DNA of 64,000 nucleotides, from the NCBI RefSeq assembly GCF_900129445.1, contig NZ_FQVT01000001.1:496001-560000 (forward strand), in the 5' to 3' direction. The first letter of the stretch is position 1. Every line of letters starts with the position of its first letter. Source of the stretch: Salegentibacter echinorum (GTDB lineage Bacteria; Bacteroidota; Bacteroidia; Flavobacteriales; Flavobacteriaceae). Made by a program: the position numbers and the translations under genes. The notes beneath the pieces were generated by a model that was given only the letters and a program-made list of their open reading frames with translations, did not search any database and was not told where the DNA came from. Positions 34,523 to 42,908 of the stretch are shown here, piece after piece.

Positions 34523-35320
34523 TTGAAATCAAAGAATCTATTACTAATACTGCTTTTAATTTTCTCTTTTGGGGCTTTGGCCCAGAAAAATAATATGGAA
34601 AAGATTGAAGCAGGAGTTTATATTCCATTGTATGGTACCGATTCCGCTGCAGTTTCAGTAGATGCTTTTAAAATTGACAAATTCCCGGTAACTAACCGGG
34701 AATTTTTAGCTTTTGTAAAAGAAAATCCAGAATGGCGCAAGTCTAATGTAAAAGCACTTTTTGCAGAAAAACGATACCTGTCTCATTGGAAAAATGACCT
34801 GGAATTGTCCAGTCCCGAATTAGCAAATACCCCGGTAACAAATATCTCCTGGTTTGCGGCTAGAAAATATTGCGCTTGCCAGGGTAAACGTTTACCTACT
34901 TTAGATGAGTGGGAATATGTAGCTATGGCAGACAAGTCCAGTCCCGATGCCAGGGAAAAAGATGGCTATAACGAATTTATCCTGGGATGGTATGAAAAAC
35001 CAAAATCTTTTAAAGACCAGGTAGGCAGCACCTATAAAAACTACTGGGGTGTTTATGATATGCATGGTTTGGTTTGGGAATGGACTAAAGATTTTAATTC
35101 GGTAATAATTTCCGGGGAAACCAGGAGAGATGAAAATAACAGTAGTAATCTTTTCTGCGGAAGTGCAGCCATAGGCTCATCAGACCTTATGAATTATGCC
35201 GCATTTATGCGATATGCTTTTCGCAGTAGTGTTAAAGCCAATTATACAATTAAAAATCTTGGTTTTAGATGCGCGCAGGATATTAAACCTCAAAAGATAA
35301 ATGCAAATGAAACTTTATAA
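34523..35320 (+). CDS. nirV: NirV-like formylglycine-generating-enzyme-family protein
   Basis: A 265-residue secreted SUMF1/FGE-fold protein with a signal peptide (KSKNLLLILLLIFSFGALAQ). The family signatures FPVTNREFLAFV, PVTNISWFAARKYCACQGKRLPT and GLVWEWTKDF are present, and the C-terminus ends in the usual GFRCAQD. Proteins of this type next to nirK are called NirV; their role in nitrite reductase function is not settled. The start is TTG at 34523, 15 bp after nirK. The 3' end overlaps the SCO gene by 14 bp, so the three genes form one operon. Confidence 0.85.
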   Translation: MKSKNLLLILLLIFSFGALAQKNNMEKIEAGVYIPLYGTDSAAVSVDAFKIDKFPVTNREFLAFVKENPEWRKSNVKALFAEKRYLSHWKNDLELSSPELANTPVTNISWFAARKYCACQGKRLPTLDEWEYVAMADKSSPDAREKDGYNEFILGWYEKPKSFKDQVGSTYKNYWGVYDMHGLVWEWTKDFNSVIISGETRRDENNSSNLFCGSAAIGSSDLMNYAAFMRYAFRSSVKANYTIKNLGFRCAQDIKPQKINANETL

Positions 35321-35915
35321 AATCGTAATAGTATTGGTGTTTTTTATGGGACTTTCCTGTAAAAATGATACTGAAGAAAAATCTGTTAAGCAGGAGCAGG
35401 CAACTCTTGAAAACCAAGAGCTTCCCGAAATGAGTATCTATAACCTACCTTCAACCTGGACCACGCAAGATGGTAAGGATATTGAGTTAAAAGAATTGCG
35501 CGGAAAGGTTTTGGTGATGGTTATGATCTATACTTCCTGTAAAGCTTCCTGCCCCCGCTTGGTAGCCGATATGAGGGAAATTCAGAAGAAAGTTCCTGCA
35601 GAAAAAAATGAGGATGTAAAATATGTTTTTGTAAGTATTGATCCTGAAGTGGACTCACCGGAGCGTCTAAAGGCTTTTGCGAAAGAAAATCAAATGGATT
35701 CGAACCAATGGTTATTCTTGCGAGGAAGTAAAGAAAACACCCAAGAATTTGCTGCTGTATTGGCTTTTAATTATAAGCGTATTTCTCCTATGGATTTTTC
35801 ACACTCCAATATTATAAGTGTGTTTGATAAAGAAGGGGTATTGGCACATCAAAAAGAAGGCCTTGGGGAAGACGATTCCCAAGTGATAAAAACCATAAAC
35901 GAACTAGCGGATTAA
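35307..35915 (+). CDS. SCO1/SenC-family copper chaperone lipoprotein
   Basis: Thioredoxin-fold protein that inserts copper into extracytoplasmic cuproenzymes. I chose the second ATG (35307; MKLYKIVIVLVFFMGLSC, lipobox Cys18) over 35301 because it gives the cleaner signal peptide; 202 residues. The copper motif is Cys78-x3-Cys82 in YTSCKASCPRL with the third ligand His166 in DFSHSNII. Position in the nirK operon suggests it delivers copper to NirK. Redox protection rather than delivery is the alternative. Confidence 0.93.
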   Translation: MKLYKIVIVLVFFMGLSCKNDTEEKSVKQEQATLENQELPEMSIYNLPSTWTTQDGKDIELKELRGKVLVMVMIYTSCKASCPRLVADMREIQKKVPAEKNEDVKYVFVSIDPEVDSPERLKAFAKENQMDSNQWLFLRGSKENTQEFAAVLAFNYKRISPMDFSHSNIISVFDKEGVLAHQKEGLGEDDSQVIKTINELAD

Positions 35916-35934
35916 TTGAGGAAAAGTTTAAAAC

Positions 35935-35971
35935 AAAAAATCCCGATACTCAAAGAGCATCGGGATTTTTT
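35935..35971. terminator. Bidirectional terminator between the nirK operon and the YtxH gene
   Basis: A perfect 13-bp stem (35935-35947 with 35959-35971, core ATCCCGAT) with A-run and T-run flanks serves two convergent transcripts. Confidence 0.92.
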
Positions 35972-35989
35972 CATGAATTACTAGAAAAC

Positions 35990-36277
35990 TTATTTTGACT
36001 GCATTTCATGAATTTCGGCTTTAGCTTCGTTTACCTTTTCCTTAGATTTAGAATTGGTTAGATTAGCTTTAGTTTTATTTTTAAGCGCATCGACCTTGTG
36101 GCTTAAAGAATCTGTAAACTCATTGTATTTACTTTTAGTATCGTTTAAAGCGCTTTGTCCAGAATCTGTAATTGCTTTTCTCGTATCGGCACCTTTTTTA
36201 GGCGCAAATAAAAGACCCAGTGTAGCTCCGGCTGCTGCTCCAGACAATAATCCTAATAATATTTTTCCTGATTTCAT
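35990..36277 (-). CDS. YtxH domain protein
   Basis: A 95-residue small protein with one glycine-rich membrane helix near the N-terminus (about 5-27; GLLSGAAAGATLGLLFAPKKG), followed by a long lysine/serine/glutamate amphipathic tail with coiled-coil character. The start motif GxxxGAxxGxxLGLLFAPxxG is diagnostic for YtxH. The family is often linked with general stress, but its biochemical role is unknown. It shares the terminator with the convergent nirK operon. Confidence 0.9.
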   Translation of the reverse strand: MKSGKILLGLLSGAAAGATLGLLFAPKKGADTRKAITDSGQSALNDTKSKYNEFTDSLSHKVDALKNKTKANLTNSKSKEKVNEAKAEIHEMQSK

Positions 36278-36416
36278 TGGTTTTAGTTTTTAGGTTTGTT
36301 TTGTTGTTTTTACCAGGTGTAAAGCTAAACTAATGGCAGCTATCGACCATAAAATTCAAGTTAAGTTCAACATAAACTTTGTTTCTAAATGTCAATAAAT
36401 TTAACACTTTTTGAAT

Positions 36417-38630
36417 TTATAAGTTTTCACTAAATGAAGTTAATATATTTCTCACTTTATCGGTGTTTTTTACGTAGTAACGCGCGTTGGTTTTCTTTAT
36501 TCCTACCTTAATAGTAATGGCTTCTTCTGGGAGTTCCTTAAACATAAATTCGTCGGTCCAGTCGTCACCAATTGCGAAGATAAAGTCATAATCTTTACCC
36601 ACCAGTTTTTTATTGGCAGCATTACCTTTATTCACTTCACTATTCTTAATCTCCAATACTTTATTTCCTTCCAGTACACTCAGTCCATGATTGGAAACCA
36701 TTTCTTTAAGTACGTTAGAAAGCTCGTTTGCCCTTATTTCACCTAACTGTGGGTCTGCTTTTCTATAATGCCAGGCTAAAGAATAGTTTTTATCTTCTAA
36801 AAATGTTCCCGGGGTACGATCTACAAAAGTTTCAATTACCGGTCTTATTGTACTCATCCATTCGTTATTTACATTTTCAGATAACTCCCAGTCGCTATTT
36901 TTTTGCCGCATCCAAACGCCGTGTTCAGAAATTAATTCTACGGGGATATCCTGCCACCAGGTTCCCAGGGTATCTTTATCGCGACCACTAATTAGCACCA
37001 CATCGGTATTTTTGGATTGGTTTAAACGATGTACCAGTTCAAGAAGTGTTTTATCTGGTTTCGCGTTTTCAGGCTTGTCGGTAAAGTTAACCAGGGTACC
37101 ATCATAGTCCAGAAACAGAATTCTGCTCTTTGCACTTTTAAACTTCTCCACGATTTCATTTGAAACTTTGCTGGAAACTTTAGTAGATTTAAAAGAATCC
37201 CTATGGGTTCGTGTGTTTTGTAAAGTCTCCATAAAATCATTAGCCCATTTTTCTACACTATATCGCTTTAAGCGTTTTTGCAAAACCTTGTTGCGTTGTT
37301 GTTGTTCTTCTACGGGCATTTTAATAGCCTGGATTAAAGCACTGGAAATCTGCTCGAAATTATTAGGGTTAATAATTAAAGCTTCATTCATTTCATGAGC
37401 AGCCCCGGCCATTTCACTTAAAATAAGTACCCCGGTTTGCTTGGCCCTTGTCGCGATAAATTCTTTGGCAACCAGGTTCATTCCATCCCTAATTGGTGTG
37501 AGTAAAGCAATATCGCAACTGGCATAGAGATCTATAAGGTTTTTAAATGGCATAGAGCGATAAAAATACCATATAGGGGTCCAACTTACTGTAGAGAATT
37601 TACCGTTAATCCTTCCTACCAATTCATCTATCTCTCTTTTTAAGCGTTGATATTGCGGCACATTAGATCTTGAGGGTACCGAAAGCATAACCAGTCTTAC
37701 TTTTTCAATATATTCGGGGTGATGGTCAAGAAAATATTCAAAAGCTCTTATTCTATTGGCAATTCCTTTAGTATAATCCAGTCTATCTATACTGAGTATC
37801 AATTTAGCATCTGGTGTTTCTTTGAGGTGGTCATCGAGCCTTCTTTGTAGTTCTGTACTTTGTTCCTCTGTATTCTTAGCGTGCTCTTTCGCAGCATTTT
37901 CAAATTTTGTATAATCAATACCCATGGGGAAGGAATCTACTTTTACGATCCTGTCCTGTAAAGTAATCTCATTAAAGTTTACCTGATGTCTTAAAATTCG
38001 GCTTACCGAGCTAAGAAAGTGTCTTTCGTAATCGTAGGTGTGAAAGCCAATAAGATCTGCACCCAACACACCTTCCAGTACTTCATTTCGCCAGGGAAGG
38101 GTTCTAAATACTTCATAAGAAGGGAATGGAATGTGGTTAAAAAAACCTATAACAGCTTCGGGTGCTACTTCTCTAATCATATTGGGCACTAAGAGCAATT
38201 GGTAGTCATGTACCCAAATCTGGTCACCTTCTTCATAATGCTTCAGGATTTCATTGGCATATTTTCTATTTACAGCTTTGTAGGTTTCCCAATCTGCTGT
38301 GTTTCCTTCGGTATATTCCATAAAATAATGGAACAATGGCCAGATTGTCCTATTACTAAAGCCGTAGTAAAACCCGTCTATTTCTTCGGTAGTAAGGTTT
38401 ACCGCAACGCAATCTTCTTTTCGTGCCTTTGCTTTTACGTCTTCCAGTAAATTCTCGGGAATTTCCTCGAGCGTGAGTCCGCTCCAACCAATCCAAATAC
38501 TATCACCATCTTTATGGAATGATTTTAATCCCGTTGCCAGACCCCCTACGCTTGGGGTAACTTCCAGATTATTATCTTCAATATTAATTTGTAAGGGTAA
38601 TCTGTTGGATATTATAATTGTTTTACTCAT
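36417..38630 (-). CDS. Bifunctional trehalose-6-phosphate synthase/phosphatase
   Basis: One polypeptide of 737 residues makes trehalose from UDP-glucose and glucose-6-phosphate. The GT20 synthase (OtsA-like) covers about 1-470, with GGLATGLKSF near 29-38, HDYQLLLVP and the RDGMNLVAKEF donor-binding stretch. The HAD phosphatase (OtsB-like) covers about 490-737 with FLDYDGTLV, LISGRD and GDDWTDEFMF. The fusion resembles the plant and yeast domain order. It is divergent from a GH15 gene that may break down trehalose or a related glucan. Trehalose production would help osmotic or desiccation tolerance. Confidence 0.96.
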   Translation of the reverse strand: MSKTIIISNRLPLQINIEDNNLEVTPSVGGLATGLKSFHKDGDSIWIGWSGLTLEEIPENLLEDVKAKARKEDCVAVNLTTEEIDGFYYGFSNRTIWPLFHYFMEYTEGNTADWETYKAVNRKYANEILKHYEEGDQIWVHDYQLLLVPNMIREVAPEAVIGFFNHIPFPSYEVFRTLPWRNEVLEGVLGADLIGFHTYDYERHFLSSVSRILRHQVNFNEITLQDRIVKVDSFPMGIDYTKFENAAKEHAKNTEEQSTELQRRLDDHLKETPDAKLILSIDRLDYTKGIANRIRAFEYFLDHHPEYIEKVRLVMLSVPSRSNVPQYQRLKREIDELVGRINGKFSTVSWTPIWYFYRSMPFKNLIDLYASCDIALLTPIRDGMNLVAKEFIATRAKQTGVLILSEMAGAAHEMNEALIINPNNFEQISSALIQAIKMPVEEQQQRNKVLQKRLKRYSVEKWANDFMETLQNTRTHRDSFKSTKVSSKVSNEIVEKFKSAKSRILFLDYDGTLVNFTDKPENAKPDKTLLELVHRLNQSKNTDVVLISGRDKDTLGTWWQDIPVELISEHGVWMRQKNSDWELSENVNNEWMSTIRPVIETFVDRTPGTFLEDKNYSLAWHYRKADPQLGEIRANELSNVLKEMVSNHGLSVLEGNKVLEIKNSEVNKGNAANKKLVGKDYDFIFAIGDDWTDEFMFKELPEEAITIKVGIKKTNARYYVKNTDKVRNILTSFSENL

Positions 38631-38656
38631 AATTAAATGTGAATGGTGTTGCTACA

Positions 38657-38691
38657 AATATGAATTTTATTAAATTTCCGAAATTCATATT
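38657..38691. promoter_or_regulatory. Inverted-repeat operator candidate between otsBA and GH15
   Basis: AATATGAATTT (38657-38667) and its perfect complement (38681-38691) are separated by 13 bp, in the 96-bp spacer between divergent trehalose genes. The size and location suit a shared regulator site. Confidence 0.5.
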
Positions 38692-38726
38692 AGAAAACCA
38701 TCCTTTTAAAAGAACTTTAAGAATAT

Positions 38727-40526
38727 ATGGATAATTTAGACTACGGAATTATTGGAAACTGCAAGAGTGCAGCACTTATCTCTAAAACTGGCTCCTTAGA
38801 TTGGTGCTGTCTTCCAAATTTTAACTCGGCGGCGATTTTTGCCAAGTTGTTGGATGAAAAAAAAGGTGGGAGCTTCGAATTTCTTGTAGATGATAAATAT
38901 AAGATCACGCAAGAATATCTTTGGGAAACCAATATTCTCAATACGCTTTTTGACGATGGGGAAAACACTTTCCAGGTTATAGATTTTATGCCCCGATATA
39001 TGCGGGAAGATGGTTCATTTTATGCTCCGCCAGATATCATACGCTTTATTCGACATATAAAAGGAAAACCTAAATTTAGGGTAAAGTATGATCCTAAGTT
39101 AGATTTTGCTATGGAGAAAACTTATAATTCTAACCAGCAAAATTATATAAAAAGCCATACCAAAGAAGGGAAATATGATTCACTTTTTCTTTATTCAAAT
39201 TATAATTTAGACGATATTTTAGAACAAAACGAAATAGAATTTACCAGCAATGCTTATTTTGTTTTGGGATATAATGAGAAATTGATCCCTCAATCTTTAG
39301 ATAGGGCCTATCTCAAATTTCAACGTACCAAGACATATTGGATGAATTGGAGTGCTAAAACAACGCATTATAAAAATTATAATGATATTATTATGCGAAG
39401 CGCTTTAGTTTTAAAAAGTCTTAGTTATGAGAAATCTGGCGCTGTTTTAGCGGCTGTCACTACTTCTTTACCCGAAACTATTGGAGAAGAACGCAATTGG
39501 GATTATCGTTTTTGCTGGATTAGGGATGCCTCCATGGTAATTAAGGTGATGGCGGGCCTTGGACATAAAAATTCGGCTAAAGATTTTCTTCAGTTTATTA
39601 TTGATATTATTCCCAACAAGGATGAGAAAATTCAAATTATGTATGGGATAAATGGGGAAAAGGAGCTCACCGAGCATATTTTAAGTCATTTAAGCGGTTA
39701 TGAAAATTCTCATCCTGTTAGAATAGGTAATGCGGCATATATTCAGAAGCAAAATGATATCTATGGAATTTTAATGGAAGTAATCTATCAACAGTTTAAT
39801 CAATTTGAAACCTCTTTAGAGAACGCTGAAGAACTGTGGACGGTGGTAAGGGGCATTGTGAGAATTGTAGAAGAAAACTGGCAGAAACCAGATAAAGGGA
39901 TTTGGGAATTACGAACAGAAGATCGCCATTTTGTGTTTTCAAAGCTCCTATGCTGGGTGGCTATAGATCGTGCTATTAAGATAGGAGAAGTGCTTAGAAT
40001 GGGAATGAACGATTCTCATTGGAGAAGCCTTCGCGCCGAAATCTACACCGATATTTATAATAATGGATGGAATGAAGAGGTACAGGCCTATACCCAATCT
40101 TACGGCTCTAAAGATATGGATGCCTCTACTTTATTAATGGAGCAATATGGATTTATAGATGCGGCAGACCCAAGATTTGTGAGTACCGTTCAAGCTACAG
40201 AAAAAGAACTTTGTAAAGACGGTTTGATGTATCGCTATAAGAATAAAGACGATTTTGGTGAACCATCTTCTTCTTTTACCATTTGTACCTTTTGGTTAAT
40301 AGATAGTTTGTATAAAATTGGTGAGAAGAAAAAGGCGAAAAAGATGTTTGATAAATTAATTTCTTATAGCAATCACTTAGGCTTGTTTAGTGAAGACCTG
40401 GATTTTAAAACCAAACGTTTATTGGGGAATTTCCCACAGGCGTATTCACATTTAGCGCTCATAGAAACTGCGGCGAATTTTAGTGAAGATGATGAAGATG
40501 AGAATGCCTGGCTTCATGAGCTTTAA
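38727..40526 (+). CDS. Glycoside hydrolase family 15 protein (glucoamylase/trehalase-like)
   Basis: A 599-residue cytoplasmic GH15 enzyme without signal peptide. It has the N-terminal domain starting DYGIIGNCKSAALISKTGSLDWCCLPNF (about 4-31), typical of bacterial GH15 trehalase-type proteins, and an (alpha/alpha)6 barrel with RNWDYRFCWIRDAS near 253-266 and WELRTEDRHFVFSKLLCW. Members hydrolyse alpha-glucosidic bonds in maltodextrin or trehalose. The neighbour otsBA makes trehalose hydrolysis the better guess, but substrate is not shown. A bidirectional terminator follows. Confidence 0.9.
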   Translation: MDNLDYGIIGNCKSAALISKTGSLDWCCLPNFNSAAIFAKLLDEKKGGSFEFLVDDKYKITQEYLWETNILNTLFDDGENTFQVIDFMPRYMREDGSFYAPPDIIRFIRHIKGKPKFRVKYDPKLDFAMEKTYNSNQQNYIKSHTKEGKYDSLFLYSNYNLDDILEQNEIEFTSNAYFVLGYNEKLIPQSLDRAYLKFQRTKTYWMNWSAKTTHYKNYNDIIMRSALVLKSLSYEKSGAVLAAVTTSLPETIGEERNWDYRFCWIRDASMVIKVMAGLGHKNSAKDFLQFIIDIIPNKDEKIQIMYGINGEKELTEHILSHLSGYENSHPVRIGNAAYIQKQNDIYGILMEVIYQQFNQFETSLENAEELWTVVRGIVRIVEENWQKPDKGIWELRTEDRHFVFSKLLCWVAIDRAIKIGEVLRMGMNDSHWRSLRAEIYTDIYNNGWNEEVQAYTQSYGSKDMDASTLLMEQYGFIDAADPRFVSTVQATEKELCKDGLMYRYKNKDDFGEPSSSFTICTFWLIDSLYKIGEKKKAKKMFDKLISYSNHLGLFSEDLDFKTKRLLGNFPQAYSHLALIETAANFSEDDEDENAWLHEL

Positions 40527-40558
40527 AAGCAGGTTTTAAATAATATATCTTACAAAAT

Positions 40559-40590
40559 AAAAGAGGCCGATTTTTAAATTGGCCTCTTTT
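40559..40590. terminator. Bidirectional terminator between GH15 and acyl-CoA dehydrogenase genes
   Basis: AAAAGAGGCC (40559-40568) pairs with 40581-40590; convergent genes lie on both sides and both strands have T-rich flanks. Confidence 0.85.
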
Positions 40591-40614
40591 ATTAAAACAC
40601 TAGTTTCTAAAGGT

Positions 40615-42432
40615 TTAGAAGCAATATTTATTTTCTTCAGTTAGTTTCTCTGCAATACTATTTCTTAAGGCTACGACATTGGGCATACGGTCATATTTAG
40701 TAAAGCGTTTTAGCCCCATAAGCATCATACGCTGCTCATCACCTTCAGCAAAGGAAGCGATGCCCTCTTTTGCTTTTTGGTTTACGGTATCAACCGCATG
40801 ATATAAATATAGTTGAGCCATCTCGATTTGATGTTTCTGAGCATCTTCACCAAAACGTTTTGCATTCTTTTCTGCCCTTAGTACAGCAGATTCGGCCATA
40901 TAGGTTTCAATTAAAATATCGGCGGCGGCCAATAATAATTGTTGGTGTTCTTCCAGGTCTTCCCCAAACTTTTTAACGGCGCTACCGGCTACCATTAAAA
41001 ACACTTTTTTAAGTTTTTTGATCATTTCTTTTTCTTCGGAAAGAAGCTCGGAATAATCTGGTTTGTCCATAGAAGGAATTCCTGTGAGTTCCTCACCAAC
41101 AGCCTGGGCCGGCCCCAGGAGATCTACGTGGCCTTTCATCGCTTTTTTAATAAGCATTCCCACGGCGAGCATTCGGTTAATCTCATTAGTACCTTCATAA
41201 ATTCTTGCAATTCTCGCATCCCGCCAGGCAGATTCCATAGGCGTATCGGCCGAGAAGCCCATCCCGCCAAGCACCTGGATGCCTTCGTCGCTACAATTCT
41301 GAATATCTTCAGAACAGGCTACTTTTAAGATAGAACATTCTATAGCATATTCTTCGAAGGTTTTTAATTCGGCATCGACGTGCGAAGCACCACCTTCAAC
41401 CCTTAGTTCAATGCGATCTTCAATATTCTTTGCTGCTCTATAGCTGGCTGTTTCACCTACCCAGGCCGAAGTAGCCATTTCTGCCAACTTGTATTTAATC
41501 GCGCCAAATTTGGCAATTGGGGTTTTAAATTGTATCCTGTCATTGGCATATTTCACGGCAACATCGGTTACCCGTCTTTGCGCTTCCAGGGAAGCTGCAG
41601 CTAATTTAATTCTACCAACATTTAAAGAGTTCATCGCTATTTTAAAGCCATTTCCCCGTTCAGAAAGCATATTTTCTACAGGAACAATAGTGTCATTAAA
41701 AAACACCTGGCGGGTAGAGGAGGAGTGGATTCCCAGTTTTTTCTCTTCTTCGCCAAATGTTACTCCATTAGGATTTTCTTTGTCGTATTCTACAATAAAT
41801 CCAGTGATATACTTATCGTCTTCAATTCTGGCAAAAACGATAAACACATCGGCAAATCCCGCATTGGAGATCCACATTTTCTGTCCGTTTATCTTGTAGT
41901 GTTTCCCATCTTCGGTAAGTTCAGCTTTGGTTTTTCCCGAATTGGCATCACTCCCGGCACCGGGTTCAGTTAAGCAGTAAGCGCCAAACCATTCTCCCGT
42001 TGCCAATTTAGGAATATATTTTTCGCGTTGTTCTTTATTCCCGTAAAGTAAAATTGGTAAAGTTCCAATCCCTGTGTGCGCTCCAAAAGCGGTCGCGATA
42101 GAGCCTGTAGCTCCCGAGATATAATCACAAACCAGCATCGTAGAAACAAAGCCCATTCCCAGGCCTTCATATTCTTCGGGAACTGCTACTCCTAAAAAGC
42201 CCAGTTCTCCCGCTTTTTGCATTACCTCTTCGGTAAGCTTGTAATTTTTCTTTTCGAACTCTTCTTTTTTAGGCCATACTTCGCGATCCACAAATTCTTT
42301 CACCGAATCCCGCATCATTTTTTGCTCTTCGGTAAAATCTTCTGGTGTAAATACGGCTTCAGCTTTGGTTTCCTTAACCAGGAATTGACCACCTCTTAAA
42401 AGTTCGGTTGACTTGTTTAATTTGTTGTTCAT
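40615..42432 (-). CDS. fadE: Acyl-CoA dehydrogenase (FadE type)
   Basis: FAD enzyme making the 2-enoyl-CoA in fatty acid beta-oxidation. It is 605 residues, longer than standard 380-residue dehydrogenases because of an extra C-terminal domain (about 440-605), as in FadE of Bacillus fadNAE. Family signatures are AYCLTEPGAGSDANSG, KMWISNAGFADVF, LNVGRIKLAAASLEAQRRV and CSDEGIQVLGGMGFS. The operon order fadN-fadA-(S23 gene)-fadE resembles B. subtilis fadNAE with one gene inserted. The spacer to the inserted gene holds a heptamer array. Confidence 0.94.
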   Translation of the reverse strand: MNNKLNKSTELLRGGQFLVKETKAEAVFTPEDFTEEQKMMRDSVKEFVDREVWPKKEEFEKKNYKLTEEVMQKAGELGFLGVAVPEEYEGLGMGFVSTMLVCDYISGATGSIATAFGAHTGIGTLPILLYGNKEQREKYIPKLATGEWFGAYCLTEPGAGSDANSGKTKAELTEDGKHYKINGQKMWISNAGFADVFIVFARIEDDKYITGFIVEYDKENPNGVTFGEEEKKLGIHSSSTRQVFFNDTIVPVENMLSERGNGFKIAMNSLNVGRIKLAAASLEAQRRVTDVAVKYANDRIQFKTPIAKFGAIKYKLAEMATSAWVGETASYRAAKNIEDRIELRVEGGASHVDAELKTFEEYAIECSILKVACSEDIQNCSDEGIQVLGGMGFSADTPMESAWRDARIARIYEGTNEINRMLAVGMLIKKAMKGHVDLLGPAQAVGEELTGIPSMDKPDYSELLSEEKEMIKKLKKVFLMVAGSAVKKFGEDLEEHQQLLLAAADILIETYMAESAVLRAEKNAKRFGEDAQKHQIEMAQLYLYHAVDTVNQKAKEGIASFAEGDEQRMMLMGLKRFTKYDRMPNVVALRNSIAEKLTEENKYCF

Positions 42433-42459
42433 TATTAATTTATTTTTGATTCTGTTTTT

Positions 42460-42494
42460 AGATAAAAGAAAAGAGAGTAGAGAAAAAAGATGCT
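42460..42494. repeat. Heptamer array at the 3' end of the S23-type gene
   Basis: Five 7-bp units in phase (AGATAAA, AGAAAAG, AGAGTAG, AGAAAAA, AGATGCT) run into the stop codon of the four-helix-bundle gene (42493-42495). On the + strand these read AGA-first, the opposite orientation to the array beyond the other end of that gene (42874-42908). Confidence 0.8.
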
Positions 42495-42852
42495 ACAAAC
42501 CGTTTTGAAATCCCATTGTCATCCTTTGAAATTCTCCAATCTTAATTTCTAGTTTATCTAATTTTTCCTGATTAATATATTTTCGATGTTTAGCTACTAA
42601 TAATTGAGTGCCAAGTTCAAATGAAGAACCTAAAGAAACGTCTAAAAAATGACTAAATGATTTATTTGTTCTCGCGGAGCCTTCGGCAATATTGCTGGGC
42701 ATTGAAACTGAACATCTACTTATTTGAGAACTTAAATCATATTTTTCGTGAGCAGGAAAATCGATAAGGACATCGGACACATCATTGGTAATCTCTAAAC
42801 CCAGCTTCCAGATTTTAAGATTCTTGTAATTATGTCTTTTCCTTTGCCCCAT
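42493..42852 (-). CDS. Four-helix-bundle protein, S23/IVS type
   Basis: A 119-residue basic protein of the S23 (23S rRNA intervening-sequence protein) family, which also shares its fold with Avd of diversity-generating retroelements. Family marks are NLKIWKLGLEI (14-24), FPAHEKYDLSSQISRCSVSMPSNIAEG (36-62; helix 2 signature ending in NIAEG) and LDVSLGSSFELGTQLLVAKH. It is not within rRNA here, and no reverse transcriptase or variable repeat is near. It sits between fadA and fadE in a beta-oxidation operon, flanked at both ends by heptamer arrays in opposite orientation. Function is unknown; RNA binding is a family inference. Confidence 0.9.
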   Translation of the reverse strand: MGQRKRHNYKNLKIWKLGLEITNDVSDVLIDFPAHEKYDLSSQISRCSVSMPSNIAEGSARTNKSFSHFLDVSLGSSFELGTQLLVAKHRKYINQEKLDKLEIKIGEFQRMTMGFQNGL

Positions 42853-42873
42853 TCCATTATTTCTTCAGTGTCA

Positions 42874-42908
42874 TCTATTTTCTATTCTCCATGATCTTTT
42901 CTCTCTAG
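42874..42908. repeat. Heptamer array at the 5' end of the S23-type gene and 3' end of fadA
   Basis: Five in-phase 7-bp units (TCTATTT, TCTATTC, TCCATGA, TCTTTTC, TCTCTAG), the last containing the fadA stop codon (minus-strand TAG at 42905-42907). It mirrors the array at 42460-42494. Confidence 0.75.

Noticed and set aside
34523-35320. Active sulfatase-maturing formylglycine-generating enzyme
   Set aside because: No sulfatase is nearby and the position behind nirK fits NirV; catalytic cysteine pairing could not be confirmed from the sequence alone.
42493-42852. Part of a diversity-generating retroelement (Avd-like protein)
   Set aside because: The fold family includes Avd, but no reverse transcriptase, template repeat or variable C-type lectin gene is in the window, so the simpler S23-family call is kept.
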